Below are positions 1 through 5,870 of a stretch of 6,995 nucleotides of DNA, in pieces. Where the stretch lies: positions 1 through 6,995 of the forward strand of contig CALMBJ010000018.1 of assembly GCA_937860175.1 (NCBI GenBank), read 5' to 3'. Each line of letters begins with the position of its first letter. Position 1 is the stretch's first letter. Made by a program: the position numbers and the translations under genes. Below the pieces are notes generated by a model. It did not search any database, was not told the origin of the DNA, and worked only from the letters and a program-made list of their open reading frames with translations. The DNA comes from an uncultured Actinomycetes bacterium. GTDB lineage: Bacteria; Actinomycetota; Actinomycetes; Nanopelagicales; Nanopelagicaceae.

Positions 1-549
1 ACAAACGGTATGGTCAAGCTTGATGGATCTCAGGATGCATTCAACGAGGCATACCGCTACGTAGACTGGCTACTAACTGTGCCACTACTACTAGTAGAGG
101 TAATTGCAGTTCTTGCTTTGACAGCAGCAGTTGCACGTTCACTTGTCATGCGTTTGGTCCCAGCATCAGCTGCGATGATCGCGCTTGGATACCCAGGTGA
201 GATTTCAAATGATCAGAACACACAGGTTCTATACGGTGTTCTATCAACACTTCCATTCCTCTACATCCTCTACGTACTATTCGTAGAACTAGGTAAGTCA
301 CTTGATCGTCAGCCTGCAGGTGTGGCTGAGACAATTGGTCGCCTACGTCTTCTACTTCTAGCTACATGGGGCGTATACCCAATCGCTTACATCTTCAACA
401 TTGTTGGAAGCGAAACAGCATCATCATTCGTAGCAGTTCAGGTTGGTTACACAATCGCAGATATCTTGGCGAAGTGTGTATTCGGTCTAACAATCCTGAA
501 GATTGCACGTATGAAGTCAATCGCAGAAGGAATGAAGGACGATCACTAA
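1..549 (+). CDS. Actinorhodopsin, light-driven proton pump (5'-truncated)
   Basis: This is the C-terminal part of a retinal-binding microbial rhodopsin, an inner-membrane pump that exports protons in light. The frame is open to base 1, so the Met codon at 10 is internal and the true start lies outside the window. Numbering from that Met, helix C has RYVDWLLTVP with D19 (proton acceptor, proteorhodopsin D97) and E30 (proton donor, E108), so the DTE pump motif is intact. L27 sits at the spectral-tuning position (L/Q105), and Leu there predicts green absorption. Helix F carries WGVYPIAY (120-127). Helix G has D151 and the retinal Schiff-base K155 in DILAK. About 180 residues are seen against roughly 250 for the family, so helices A, B and the start of C are missing. 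RYVDWLLTVPLLLVE and the YPGE loop resemble actinorhodopsins rather than marine proteorhodopsins. Leu codons are strongly biased to CTA (13 of 27). Confidence 0.96.
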   Translation, partial: TNGMVKLDGSQDAFNEAYRYVDWLLTVPLLLVEVIAVLALTAAVARSLVMRLVPASAAMIALGYPGEISNDQNTQVLYGVLSTLPFLYILYVLFVELGKSLDRQPAGVAETIGRLRLLLLATWGVYPIAYIFNIVGSETASSFVAVQVGYTIADILAKCVFGLTILKIARMKSIAEGMKDDH

Positions 550-572
550 TCTTTGATTAGTGGTTTCTTTTA
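544..572 (+). terminator. AT-rich hairpin overlapping the rhodopsin stop codon, candidate terminator
   Basis: CACTAATC (544-551) and GATTAGTG (555-562) form a perfect 8-bp stem with a TTT loop, followed by the T-rich run GGTTTCTTTT. The stop codon TAA (547-549) lies inside the left arm. The stem is weak (3 of 8 pairs are GC), so it may act together with the stronger hairpin 25 bp downstream or as a 3'-end stabiliser. Confidence 0.5.
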
Positions 573-586
573 ACTAAGAATCCTTA

Positions 587-620
587 AAACAGGAGTGTCG
601 CGAAAGCGGCACTCCTGTTT
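587..620 (+). terminator. Strong 15-bp hairpin with GAAA tetraloop, rhodopsin transcript terminator
   Basis: The arms 587-601 and 606-620 pair over 15 bp with a single G-U wobble around a GAAA (GNRA) tetraloop at 602-605. The outer pairs are AAA/TTT, so the structure has an A-tract on one side and a short T-tract on the other, as in a bidirectional intrinsic terminator. The T-run after the stem on the plus strand is short and interrupted (TTTGCATTT). It ends 19 nt before the next start codon, so it should insulate rhodopsin transcription from the downstream gene. Confidence 0.8.
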
Positions 621-627
621 GCATTTA

Positions 628-633
628 TAGACT
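628..633 (+). promoter_or_regulatory. Candidate -10 box for a leaderless transcript (91-aa membrane protein)
   Basis: TAGACT matches the actinobacterial TANNNT -10 pattern, and exactly 6 nt separate it from the ATG at 640. That would put the transcription start on the A of the start codon. No Shine-Dalgarno sequence is visible upstream. No good -35 is seen, because that position falls inside the preceding hairpin. Confidence 0.5.
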
Positions 634-639
634 TATCGC

Positions 640-915
640 ATGAGCTCTGAAAAAAATGAGAAGTTAGATAAGTATTGGATCAACAATTATCGAATGGGCG
701 GCTATCTGCTTTTTGCTTGTGGCCTCATCAACCTTCGCTACCAATGGGGAGAGCCTGATGTTGTTTCTCGCAGCGCATTAATCTTTGGACCAGGAGCTGT
801 AATCCTTGGCGCAACTTTTGTTCCTGCATTAGCCTCAATTCTTGGTCGACGCGAAGTTAAGGCATTGCTTGCAATTGCTGGTGTTGCGATTATCGCCTTT
901 GCCTTCAGTAACTAA
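640..915 (+). CDS. Small three-helix membrane protein, unknown function
   Basis: A 91-aa hydrophobic protein that I do not recognise. The N-terminus (1-18) is polar and charged (MSSEKNEKLDKYW). Three hydrophobic stretches follow, at about 19-33, 44-68 and 75-90, with a charged GRREVK turn (69-74) between the last two. No catalytic or ligand motif is visible, and no signal-peptide cleavage site is evident. By the positive-inside rule the RRxxK turn is probably cytoplasmic. The ATG at 640 is supported by a candidate leaderless promoter directly upstream rather than by an RBS. The gene stands alone after the rhodopsin terminator and ends 1 bp from the stop of the convergent gene on the other strand. 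Codon use looks like that of its neighbours, so it is likely a real gene. Its function is open. Confidence 0.8.
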   Translation: MSSEKNEKLDKYWINNYRMGGYLLFACGLINLRYQWGEPDVVSRSALIFGPGAVILGATFVPALASILGRREVKALLAIAGVAIIAFAFSN

Positions 916-916
916 C

Positions 917-1261
917 TTATTTCCTAAAGGATAGATCTGCTTTTTTCATCTCAGTGGTCAAAATGCGAATTGCATTAGGTCCCATGCCATGCAGCTCTTT
1001 AATCGCGGCAAGTGATGTCTTTCGAAGGTCAGATAGTTTGAACAACCCATCATCAATTAATGCGCGTCGTGCAGGTGCGGCAAGTCCAATCTCTACCCAT
1101 GCCTGATCAACAGATGCGTAGTACTCAAGATCGACCTCATCTTGCGTAGGAGTGGATTGAGAGTTGAGTTTTTGTAACCTTTTCTCTTCGCGGCGAGCCG
1201 CTGCATCACGCTTAATCTGCGCGGCCTCTTTTTTGATTTTGGCTGGAGATTTCTTTGCCAT
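917..1261 (-). CDS. Lysine-rich protein with RNA polymerase alpha-CTD-like helix-hairpin-helix domain
   Basis: A 114-aa cytoplasmic protein with two parts. Residues 1-33 are a highly basic, Ala/Lys/Arg-rich helix (MAKKSPAKIKKEAAQIKRDAA), likely coiled or DNA-contacting. Residues about 50-112 read as a compact helical domain, IGLAAPARRALIDDGLFKLSDLRK then ELHGMGPNAIRIL. This has the form of the RNA polymerase alpha C-terminal domain (LGLS..NCLKRAGI..VEDL....L..I.NLG.KSLEEI) and contains the HhH turn GMG at 92-94. Proteins of this build bind DNA without sequence-specific chemistry, so a small nucleoid-associated or transcription-modulating role is a reasonable inference. It is not RpoA itself, because the assembly domain is absent. 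The ATG at 1261 follows a candidate leaderless -10. The gene lies 47 bp downstream of tRNA-Leu on the same strand. Confidence 0.85.
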   Translation of the reverse strand: MAKKSPAKIKKEAAQIKRDAAARREEKRLQKLNSQSTPTQDEVDLEYYASVDQAWVEIGLAAPARRALIDDGLFKLSDLRKTSLAAIKELHGMGPNAIRILTTEMKKADLSFRK

Positions 1262-1267
1262 GGCTTG

Positions 1268-1273
1268 ACTCTA
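1268..1273 (-). promoter_or_regulatory. Candidate -10 box for the HhH protein gene, leaderless
   Basis: On the minus strand TAGAGT lies exactly 6 nt before the ATG at 1261, the spacing expected of a leaderless actinobacterial transcript. A weak -35 candidate, TTCAAC, lies 17 nt further upstream. The AGAG within the box could instead serve as a weak Shine-Dalgarno sequence at 7 nt, so the leaderless reading is not the only one. Confidence 0.5.
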
Positions 1274-1308
1274 ACTTTAAATTGTTGCCTGTTGAAGTAA
1301 AACTAGTG

Positions 1309-1389
1309 TGCGGGAGGCGGGACTTGAACCCGCACGTCCGAAGACACAGGTTCCTAAGACCTGCGTGTCTGCCATTTCACCACTCCCGC
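1309..1389 (-). tRNA. tRNA-Leu (anticodon UAG)
   Basis: Read on the minus strand, the acceptor arms GCGGGAG and CTCCCGC pair perfectly over 7 bp, with discriminator A. A D-arm region TGGTGAAATGGCAGAC follows, then an anticodon stem CAGGT/ACCTG around the loop CTTAGGA, which gives anticodon UAG. A long class II variable arm with stem GTC-TTCG-GAC comes next, then the T-arm GCGGG-TTCAAGT-CCCGC. The long variable arm and the A discriminator fit Leu. CCA is not encoded, since ACA follows. This tRNA reads CUA directly and probably other CUN codons. A TTTT run lies about 8 nt after its 3' end. Confidence 0.97.
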
Positions 1390-1505
1390 AAACCCTTACC
1401 AAAGCGTTACCGCCGAGGTATGGATAGGGAACAAGATTAGAGGTAAGTTAGCAATGTTCCAAAACGCCCCCCAAGGGCCTACCTAAAGCGAGAGGTTCAC
1501 GCGCA
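1390..1505 (+). promoter_or_regulatory. xylA upstream region with RBS and candidate promoter
   Basis: This 116-bp spacer separates tRNA-Leu (leaving leftward) from xylA (leaving rightward), so it should hold both promoters. For xylA, TAAGTT (1444-1449) is a possible -10 with no convincing -35. The RBS is GAGAGG (1490-1495), 10 nt before the ATG. Repeated TTACC/GGTAA words occur at 1396-1400, 1407-1411 and 1442-1446, and GATTAGAGGTAA (1435-1446) resembles a word upstream of argS/xylF. A small GCCC/GGGC hairpin (1466-1478) precedes the RBS. I cannot name a regulator. Confidence 0.4.
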
Positions 1506-2657
1506 ATGTCACTTAATCCAACCCCTGCAGACAAGTTCACCTTTGGCCTCTGGACCGTTGGCTGGCAGGCCCGTGACCCCTTCGGCGATGCCACACGAGA
1601 AGCCCTTGATCCAGTTCGTACCGTCAACGAGCTTGCAGCACGTGGCGCCTACGGTGTCACCTTCCACGATGATGATCTGATCCCATTTGGAAGTGATGAG
1701 AGCGTACGACGTGGTCACATCGATCGTTTCAAAAAGGCGCTAGCTGAAACCGGCATGAAGGTGCCGATGGCGACAACAAATTTGTTTACCCATCCTGTCT
1801 TTAAAGATGGTGCCTTTACATCTAACGATAAAGACATCCGCCGTTATGCAATTCGTAAGGTTATGAAGAACATCGAACTTGCAGTTGAACTTGGTGCCAC
1901 AACATATGTTTGCTGGGGCGGCCGCGAAGGTGCTGAATCAGATGGCGCAAAGGATGCATACATCGCACTTGATCGCTTCCGCGAAGCTTTCAATACTCTT
2001 GGTGAGTTTGTAACTGATAACGGCTATGACATTAAATTTGCTATTGAGCCAAAGCCAAATGAGCCACGTGGAGATATTTTCTTGCCAACAATTGGCCACG
2101 CTCTAGCCTTCATCAACTCTTTGGATCGCCCAGAGTTGGTAGGGCTTAATCCTGAGGTTGGTCATGAGCAGATGGCCGGACTTAACTTTGTCCACGGAAT
2201 TGCACAAGCGTTGTGGCATAAGAAGTTGTTCCACATCGACCTTAATGGTCAGCACGGTCCAAAGTATGATCAAGATTTAGTTTTCGGTCATGGAGATTTG
2301 AAATCAGCCTTTTTCTTGGTCGACCTGCTTGAACGTTACAACTACAGCGGACCAAAGCACTTTGACTACAAGCCAGCACGCACTGAAAATGACAAGGGAG
2401 TGTGGGAGTCAGCTAGCGCAAACATGCGCACCTACCTTGCACTCAAAGAGCGCGCAGCTGCATTCCGTTCTGATCCACGAGTAATCGCCGCGATGAAGGA
2501 TTCAAACATTCCTGGTCTTGCAGAGCCAACCCTTGCTGCAGGTGAAACATGGAAGGATCTTGCAAAAGATTCCTTTGATGTAGAGGCAGCGGGCAAGCGT
2601 GGCTACGGCTATGAAGCGGTAGATCAGCTCGCGCTAGAGCACTTAATGGGGCTGTAA
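1506..2657 (+). CDS. xylA: Xylose isomerase
   Basis: A cytoplasmic, metal-dependent TIM-barrel isomerase that interconverts D-xylose and D-xylulose (and D-glucose and D-fructose), the first step of xylose catabolism. At 383 aa it has the short actinobacterial (Streptomyces-type) form rather than the 440-aa enterobacterial one. The active-site residues fall at Streptomyces numbering: H54 and D57 (FHDDD), F94, W137, E181 and K183 (EPKP), E217 and H220 (NPEVGHE), D245, D255 and D257 (KYDQD), and D287. All metal ligands are therefore present and the enzyme should be active. The N-terminal [17 protein letters not shown] is the family hallmark, and its position supports the ATG at 1506, as does GAGAGG 10 nt upstream. 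It converges on xylH with only 4 bp between stop codons. No xylulokinase gene follows in this window. Confidence 0.98.
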   Translation: MSLNPTPADKFTFGLWTVGWQARDPFGDATREALDPVRTVNELAARGAYGVTFHDDDLIPFGSDESVRRGHIDRFKKALAETGMKVPMATTNLFTHPVFKDGAFTSNDKDIRRYAIRKVMKNIELAVELGATTYVCWGGREGAESDGAKDAYIALDRFREAFNTLGEFVTDNGYDIKFAIEPKPNEPRGDIFLPTIGHALAFINSLDRPELVGLNPEVGHEQMAGLNFVHGIAQALWHKKLFHIDLNGQHGPKYDQDLVFGHGDLKSAFFLVDLLERYNYSGPKHFDYKPARTENDKGVWESASANMRTYLALKERAAAFRSDPRVIAAMKDSNIPGLAEPTLAAGETWKDLAKDSFDVEAAGKRGYGYEAVDQLALEHLMGL

Positions 2658-2661
2658 ACCG

Positions 2662-3888
2662 CTAAGTAGTAGTGGAGCCTCTGCGAGAGATCGCATCAAC
2701 TCCTGCAGAGACCAGTAGAACAAGTCCGGTAACAATGAACTTGATTCCTGCTGCATAACCCAAGAGACCCATGCCGTTATCGATAACAGCAACTACTAGG
2801 CCGCCAAGGATTGCATCGCGAACTTTGCCCTTGCCACCAAACAGCGATGTTCCACCAATAACAGCGGCACCTACTGCGTAAAGAAGTGTTGAACTTCCAC
2901 CAGTTGTTGGAGAGATTGAGTTTTGGCGAGAGGCAAAGATTAGACCTGCAATCGCTGCTAATCCTGAGCAGATCATGAAGGCAGAGATGCGAATTCTCTT
3001 CACATCAATACCTGCACGGCGTGCCGCCTCTGCATTTCCACCCACTGCGTAAATATGACGTCCAAATGCTGTGCGACCTAAAACAAATGTTCCAATTACT
3101 AGTAGCAGCAAGATAACGGGAACTACATAAGGAATTCCCTTGAGGCTTACTAGATCTGGGTTATTACTTCTTTCAAGGTTGAGCGCAAACACAGCAAGGC
3201 CTGTAATCAAAAGTAGCCCTGCGGTTTTGATAATCCATAACTTCTTTAGCTCTGTTTTTAAACCTGCTTTACGGCGAGAGTTCATCGAAGATAGACCTGA
3301 CAAAACATATGCGACAGCAACAATCAGGAAGAAGATCCAGCTAACCGTTGGTGACATATTTGAGTTCTGTACCGCAAGCACCGTTGGGTCTTCAATACGG
3401 ATAGTTCCACCTTCACCTGCAAGTAGCAGCAAGATTCCTTGGAAGGCCAAGAAGGCGGCCAAGGTAACAACAAATGATGGAATTCCAAGTCGAGCAACCA
3501 AGGTGCCCAAAAGAAAACCAAGGAAAACACCAACAGCGATACTTGCTAGCAGCGCGACATACCAAGGATGACCTTCATTGGTAATCAAGATAACTAGGAC
3601 AGCGCCAGTAACACCTGCTGTATATCCAGCAGATAGATCGATCTCTCCTAATAACAGGACAAAGACAAGTCCCATTGCAATAACGATTACTGCAGCCGCC
3701 TGGGTAATGAGATTGGCAAAGTTTCCAGGCGTCAAGAAGACATCTGACAAAGACCCAAAGACTATGCAGAGAACAACTAAGCCAAGAACAGCTGGCAAAG
3801 AGCCGATATCGCCAGCTTTTACTCGCGCCCAATAATCAGCAACAGCGCTCTTGATGGTTGGGACCTCTACCTCATTACTCATGCTCAT
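2662..3888 (-). CDS. xylH: Xylose ABC transporter permease
   Basis: Membrane subunit of a CUT2-type (ribose/xylose family) sugar importer. At 408 aa it is close to E. coli XylH (393 aa), with about ten hydrophobic segments spread over residues 32-398. Family marks visible are GEIDLSAG (81-88), the counterpart of GGIDLSVG in these permeases, and the cytoplasmic coupling loop GRHIYAVGGNAEAARRAGID (276-295), which docks on the ATPase. A basic cytoplasmic insert (SMNSRRKAGLKTELKK, 201-216) is the kind found in the XylH branch. The start at 3888 overlaps the xylG stop (ATGA), and AGGAG lies 7 nt upstream inside xylG, so translational coupling is expected. A second Met two codons later is possible. 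Xylose as substrate rests on the neighbours XylF and XylA. Confidence 0.93.
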   Translation of the reverse strand: MSMSNEVEVPTIKSAVADYWARVKAGDIGSLPAVLGLVVLCIVFGSLSDVFLTPGNFANLITQAAAVIVIAMGLVFVLLLGEIDLSAGYTAGVTGAVLVILITNEGHPWYVALLASIAVGVFLGFLLGTLVARLGIPSFVVTLAAFLAFQGILLLLAGEGGTIRIEDPTVLAVQNSNMSPTVSWIFFLIVAVAYVLSGLSSMNSRRKAGLKTELKKLWIIKTAGLLLITGLAVFALNLERSNNPDLVSLKGIPYVVPVILLLLVIGTFVLGRTAFGRHIYAVGGNAEAARRAGIDVKRIRISAFMICSGLAAIAGLIFASRQNSISPTTGGSSTLLYAVGAAVIGGTSLFGGKGKVRDAILGGLVVAVIDNGMGLLGYAAGIKFIVTGLVLLVSAGVDAISRRGSTTT

Positions 3889-4661
3889 TTCTTCGCTCCT
3901 GTGTTTGCAGCTGGAGCATCGACTCCAGCAGATTTTCCAGTAGTGATTAACTCAATAACTTGTCTAGGAATTACCTCGTTCTTATTGACCTGCGCGGCCA
4001 TGTTTCCTAGGTACAGCGCTGCGATGTTGTCTGCGACCTCAAATACATCGTTGAGGTTGTGGCTGATCAAAACAACTGCCAATCCATTATCTGCAAGACG
4101 TCGAACAAGATTAAGTACCTGTTCAGTTTGTGCAACACCAAGGGCCGCGGTTGGTTCATCAAGGATTACAACCTTGCTATTCCAAAGAACAGCTCGGGCA
4201 ATCGCAACAGTTTGGCGTTGTCCACCAGAGAGAGATGAAACTGTTTGACGAATTGATTTAACTGTTCGCACACTCAAGCCATCTAAAGTTTTGCGGGCGA
4301 GTGCTTCCATGGCGGTCTCATTTAATACTGGTCCGCGCTTTTGCTCGCGCCCCAAAAACATATTATGGACGATGTCCAAGTTGTCGCACAGCGCCAGATC
4401 CTGATACACAATCTCAATTCCAAGAGCGGTCGCATCACGTGGACCACCAATGGATACCTTGTTGCCTTCAAATAGGAACTCACCCGCTTCAGGTGTGTAG
4501 ATACCGGCGATGCACTTGATCAGCGTGCTCTTACCAGCACCGTTGTCTCCAACAAGAGCGGTGACCTGACCTGCATGCACATCGAAGTTAACATCCTTAA
4601 GGACGTGAACGGGTCCAAAGGATTTGTTGACTCCTCTTAAGGACAGTAGCGGTGTTGTCAT
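3885..4661 (-). CDS. xylG: Xylose ABC transporter ATP-binding protein, single-domain
   Basis: Cytoplasmic ATPase that powers the sugar importer with XylH and XylF. All ABC motifs are present: Walker A GDNGAGKST (38-46), Q-loop Q87 (VYQDLAL), signature LSGGQRQ (144-150), Walker B VVILDEP (164-170, catalytic E169), and switch H201 (ISHN). At 258 aa it holds one nucleotide-binding domain, where the E. coli XylG/RbsA type has two fused domains of about 500 aa. It should therefore work as a homodimer, like FrcA-type ATPases, and TAALGV after Walker B fits that group. The C-terminus (about 243-258) is a low-complexity Ala/Gly/Lys tail. The putative RBS AGGGAG is only 3 nt from the ATG, a tight spacing that may limit translation relative to xylF. 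Confidence 0.94.
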   Translation of the reverse strand: MTTPLLSLRGVNKSFGPVHVLKDVNFDVHAGQVTALVGDNGAGKSTLIKCIAGIYTPEAGEFLFEGNKVSIGGPRDATALGIEIVYQDLALCDNLDIVHNMFLGREQKRGPVLNETAMEALARKTLDGLSVRTVKSIRQTVSSLSGGQRQTVAIARAVLWNSKVVILDEPTAALGVAQTEQVLNLVRRLADNGLAVVLISHNLNDVFEVADNIAALYLGNMAAQVNKNEVIPRQVIELITTGKSAGVDAPAANTGAKK

Positions 4662-4705
4662 GAACTCCCTGTTTCTTTTGGCATTAAATCTTTTGTAGTA
4701 AAGAA

Positions 4706-4739
4706 GTTGCGGCTCGGAGTTGATACCCCGAGCCGCAAC
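4706..4739 (-). terminator. 12-bp GC-rich hairpin between xylF and xylG, partial terminator or mRNA stabiliser
   Basis: GTTGCGGCTCGG (4706-4717) and CCGAGCCGCAAC (4728-4739) form a perfect 12-bp stem with a 10-nt loop, in the 109-bp gap between the xylF stop and the xylG start. In the direction of transcription the stem is followed by TTCTTTACTAC, which is T-rich but not a clean U-tract. Structures like this after binding-protein genes often let only part of transcription through, or protect the upstream mRNA, giving excess binding protein over ATPase and permease. That role is inferred here from position. Confidence 0.75.
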
Positions 4740-4770
4740 CTATATCTATTACTGCTTTAACTAAAGGAAA

Positions 4771-5841
4771 TTAGATTCCGTTAGCTGTGCAGAGCTCTTC
4801 GATTCCTTCGCAAACTGCTTCGCGAGTCTGGAATCCATCAGCAATAACATCCTTGACGTTTGCCTTTGTGATACCGACTGGAACCAATAGAACTGAAGGA
4901 ACATCAATTGAACCGTTGTTAACTGATCCAGTTGCTGTCGTTGCTTCCTCACCGCGTAGCAGTGTGATTGCTAGCTCTGCTGTCGCTTCTGCCTGAGCCT
5001 TAATAGCCTTGTAGACAGTGTTTGACATGTCTCCTGTTAGAACTGCACGCAGTCCATCAACAGTTGCATCCTGACCAGATACACAGACCTTGCCGTTTAG
5101 CTTGTTCTTCTTGAGAACAGCGATCGCTGCAAGTCCAAGACCTTCATTAGCTGAAACAACTGCATCAAGCTTTCCGCCAGCCTTTGTTAGCTGCTGTTCG
5201 AAAATTACGCCACCCTTTGCGTTATCCCAGTCTGGGACAGCTTGGTCATCAACAAGTGTGTAGTTCTTTGAATCGATCAAAGGACGTAGTACTGAGTCGT
5301 AACCTGCCTTGAATAGTGTTGCGTTGTTGTCAGTAGGTGAACCGTTCAAGTAAACGATACGTGCATTTGTCTTTCCTGCTGCATCAAGACATGCCTTGAT
5401 ACCTTCACCTTGTGAACGACCAACTGCTTCGTTATCAAATGAAACGTAGTATGAAGCTGAACCATTAAGCGTTAGACGGTCGTAGTCGATTGTCTTTACA
5501 CCCTGTGCTGCAGCCTTGTCCTGAACAGCCTTAGCTGAATCTGAATCTAGGTTTACAAGGATTAGCACCTTTGCACCAGCTGTAAGCATCTGGTCTGCAA
5601 TTGTTGCGAATTGTTCCTTGTCACCGTTTGCGTTTTGAATATCTACCTTAACTCCGGCTGCATCAAATGCTGCTTGTAGGAATCCACGGTCAGCGGTTTC
5701 CCAGCGGTTTGATGATGCTGCATCAGGAAGGATCACACCGACGAAACCATCGCCAGCAGAATCTGATGAGCTTGAGCAACCTGTTAGTACGAGTGCGAAT
5801 ACAGCAACAAGTGCTGTAAGCGCGTAACGAAGCTTCTTCAT
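4771..5841 (-). CDS. xylF: D-xylose-binding lipoprotein of the ABC transporter
   Basis: Extracytoplasmic substrate-binding protein of 356 aa that delivers xylose to XylGH. The N-terminus is a lipoprotein signal peptide: MKKLR, a hydrophobic core 6-19, and lipobox LTGC with the lipidated Cys at 22, followed by a Ser-rich linker. The mature part is a periplasmic-binding-protein type 1 fold. Its segments match XylF: VILPDAASSNRWETADRGF, IDYDRLTLNGSASYYVSFDN, and SGQDATVDGLRAVLTGDMSNTVYKAI. The YDR, SFDN and GQDA elements are where E. coli XylF contacts sugar. Two Cys near the C-terminus (CEGIEELC) could form a disulphide. The start at 5841 is supported by GAAAGG 8 nt upstream. Leu codons lean to CTA (13 of 33), as in the rhodopsin gene, which suggests high expression. 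It is the first gene of xylF-xylG-xylH. Confidence 0.95.
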   Translation of the reverse strand: MKKLRYALTALVAVFALVLTGCSSSSDSAGDGFVGVILPDAASSNRWETADRGFLQAAFDAAGVKVDIQNANGDKEQFATIADQMLTAGAKVLILVNLDSDSAKAVQDKAAAQGVKTIDYDRLTLNGSASYYVSFDNEAVGRSQGEGIKACLDAAGKTNARIVYLNGSPTDNNATLFKAGYDSVLRPLIDSKNYTLVDDQAVPDWDNAKGGVIFEQQLTKAGGKLDAVVSANEGLGLAAIAVLKKNKLNGKVCVSGQDATVDGLRAVLTGDMSNTVYKAIKAQAEATAELAITLLRGEEATTATGSVNNGSIDVPSVLLVPVGITKANVKDVIADGFQTREAVCEGIEELCTANGI

Positions 5842-5848
5842 ATATCGA

Positions 5849-5861
5849 ACCTTTCAAAGGT
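5849..5861 (-). promoter_or_regulatory. xylF ribosome binding site inside a 13-bp palindrome
   Basis: The palindrome ACCTTTCAAAGGT has 6-bp arms around a single base and covers the xylF Shine-Dalgarno sequence (GAAAGG on the minus strand, 5850-5855, 8 nt from the ATG). A protein bound to the dyad, or partial folding of the arms, could affect initiation. The RBS itself is well supported; a regulatory role for the palindrome is not shown. Confidence 0.5.
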
Positions 5862-5870
5862 GTTTTGCCC

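Noticed and set aside
366..560. Second frame within the rhodopsin gene, plus the minus-strand frame at 146-334
   Set aside because: Both are contained in the conserved rhodopsin coding frame, with no recognisable protein features.
1255..1440. Plus-strand 61-codon frame over the tRNA region
   Set aside because: It is the antisense of tRNA-Leu (the GRRDLNPH stretch is the usual tRNA shadow) and has no RBS or family match.
1428..1460. GGAACA-N21-TGTTCC inverted repeat before xylA
   Set aside because: Arms of 6 bp with 21 bp between are easily found by chance, and the spacing is not clearly in helical phase. No second copy occurs before xylF.
3140..3571. Plus-strand 143-codon frame inside xylH
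   Set aside because: It lies wholly antisense to a well-supported permease gene; its composition follows from the opposite strand and no motif is visible. The same holds for the frames at 3578-3835 and 3901-4248.
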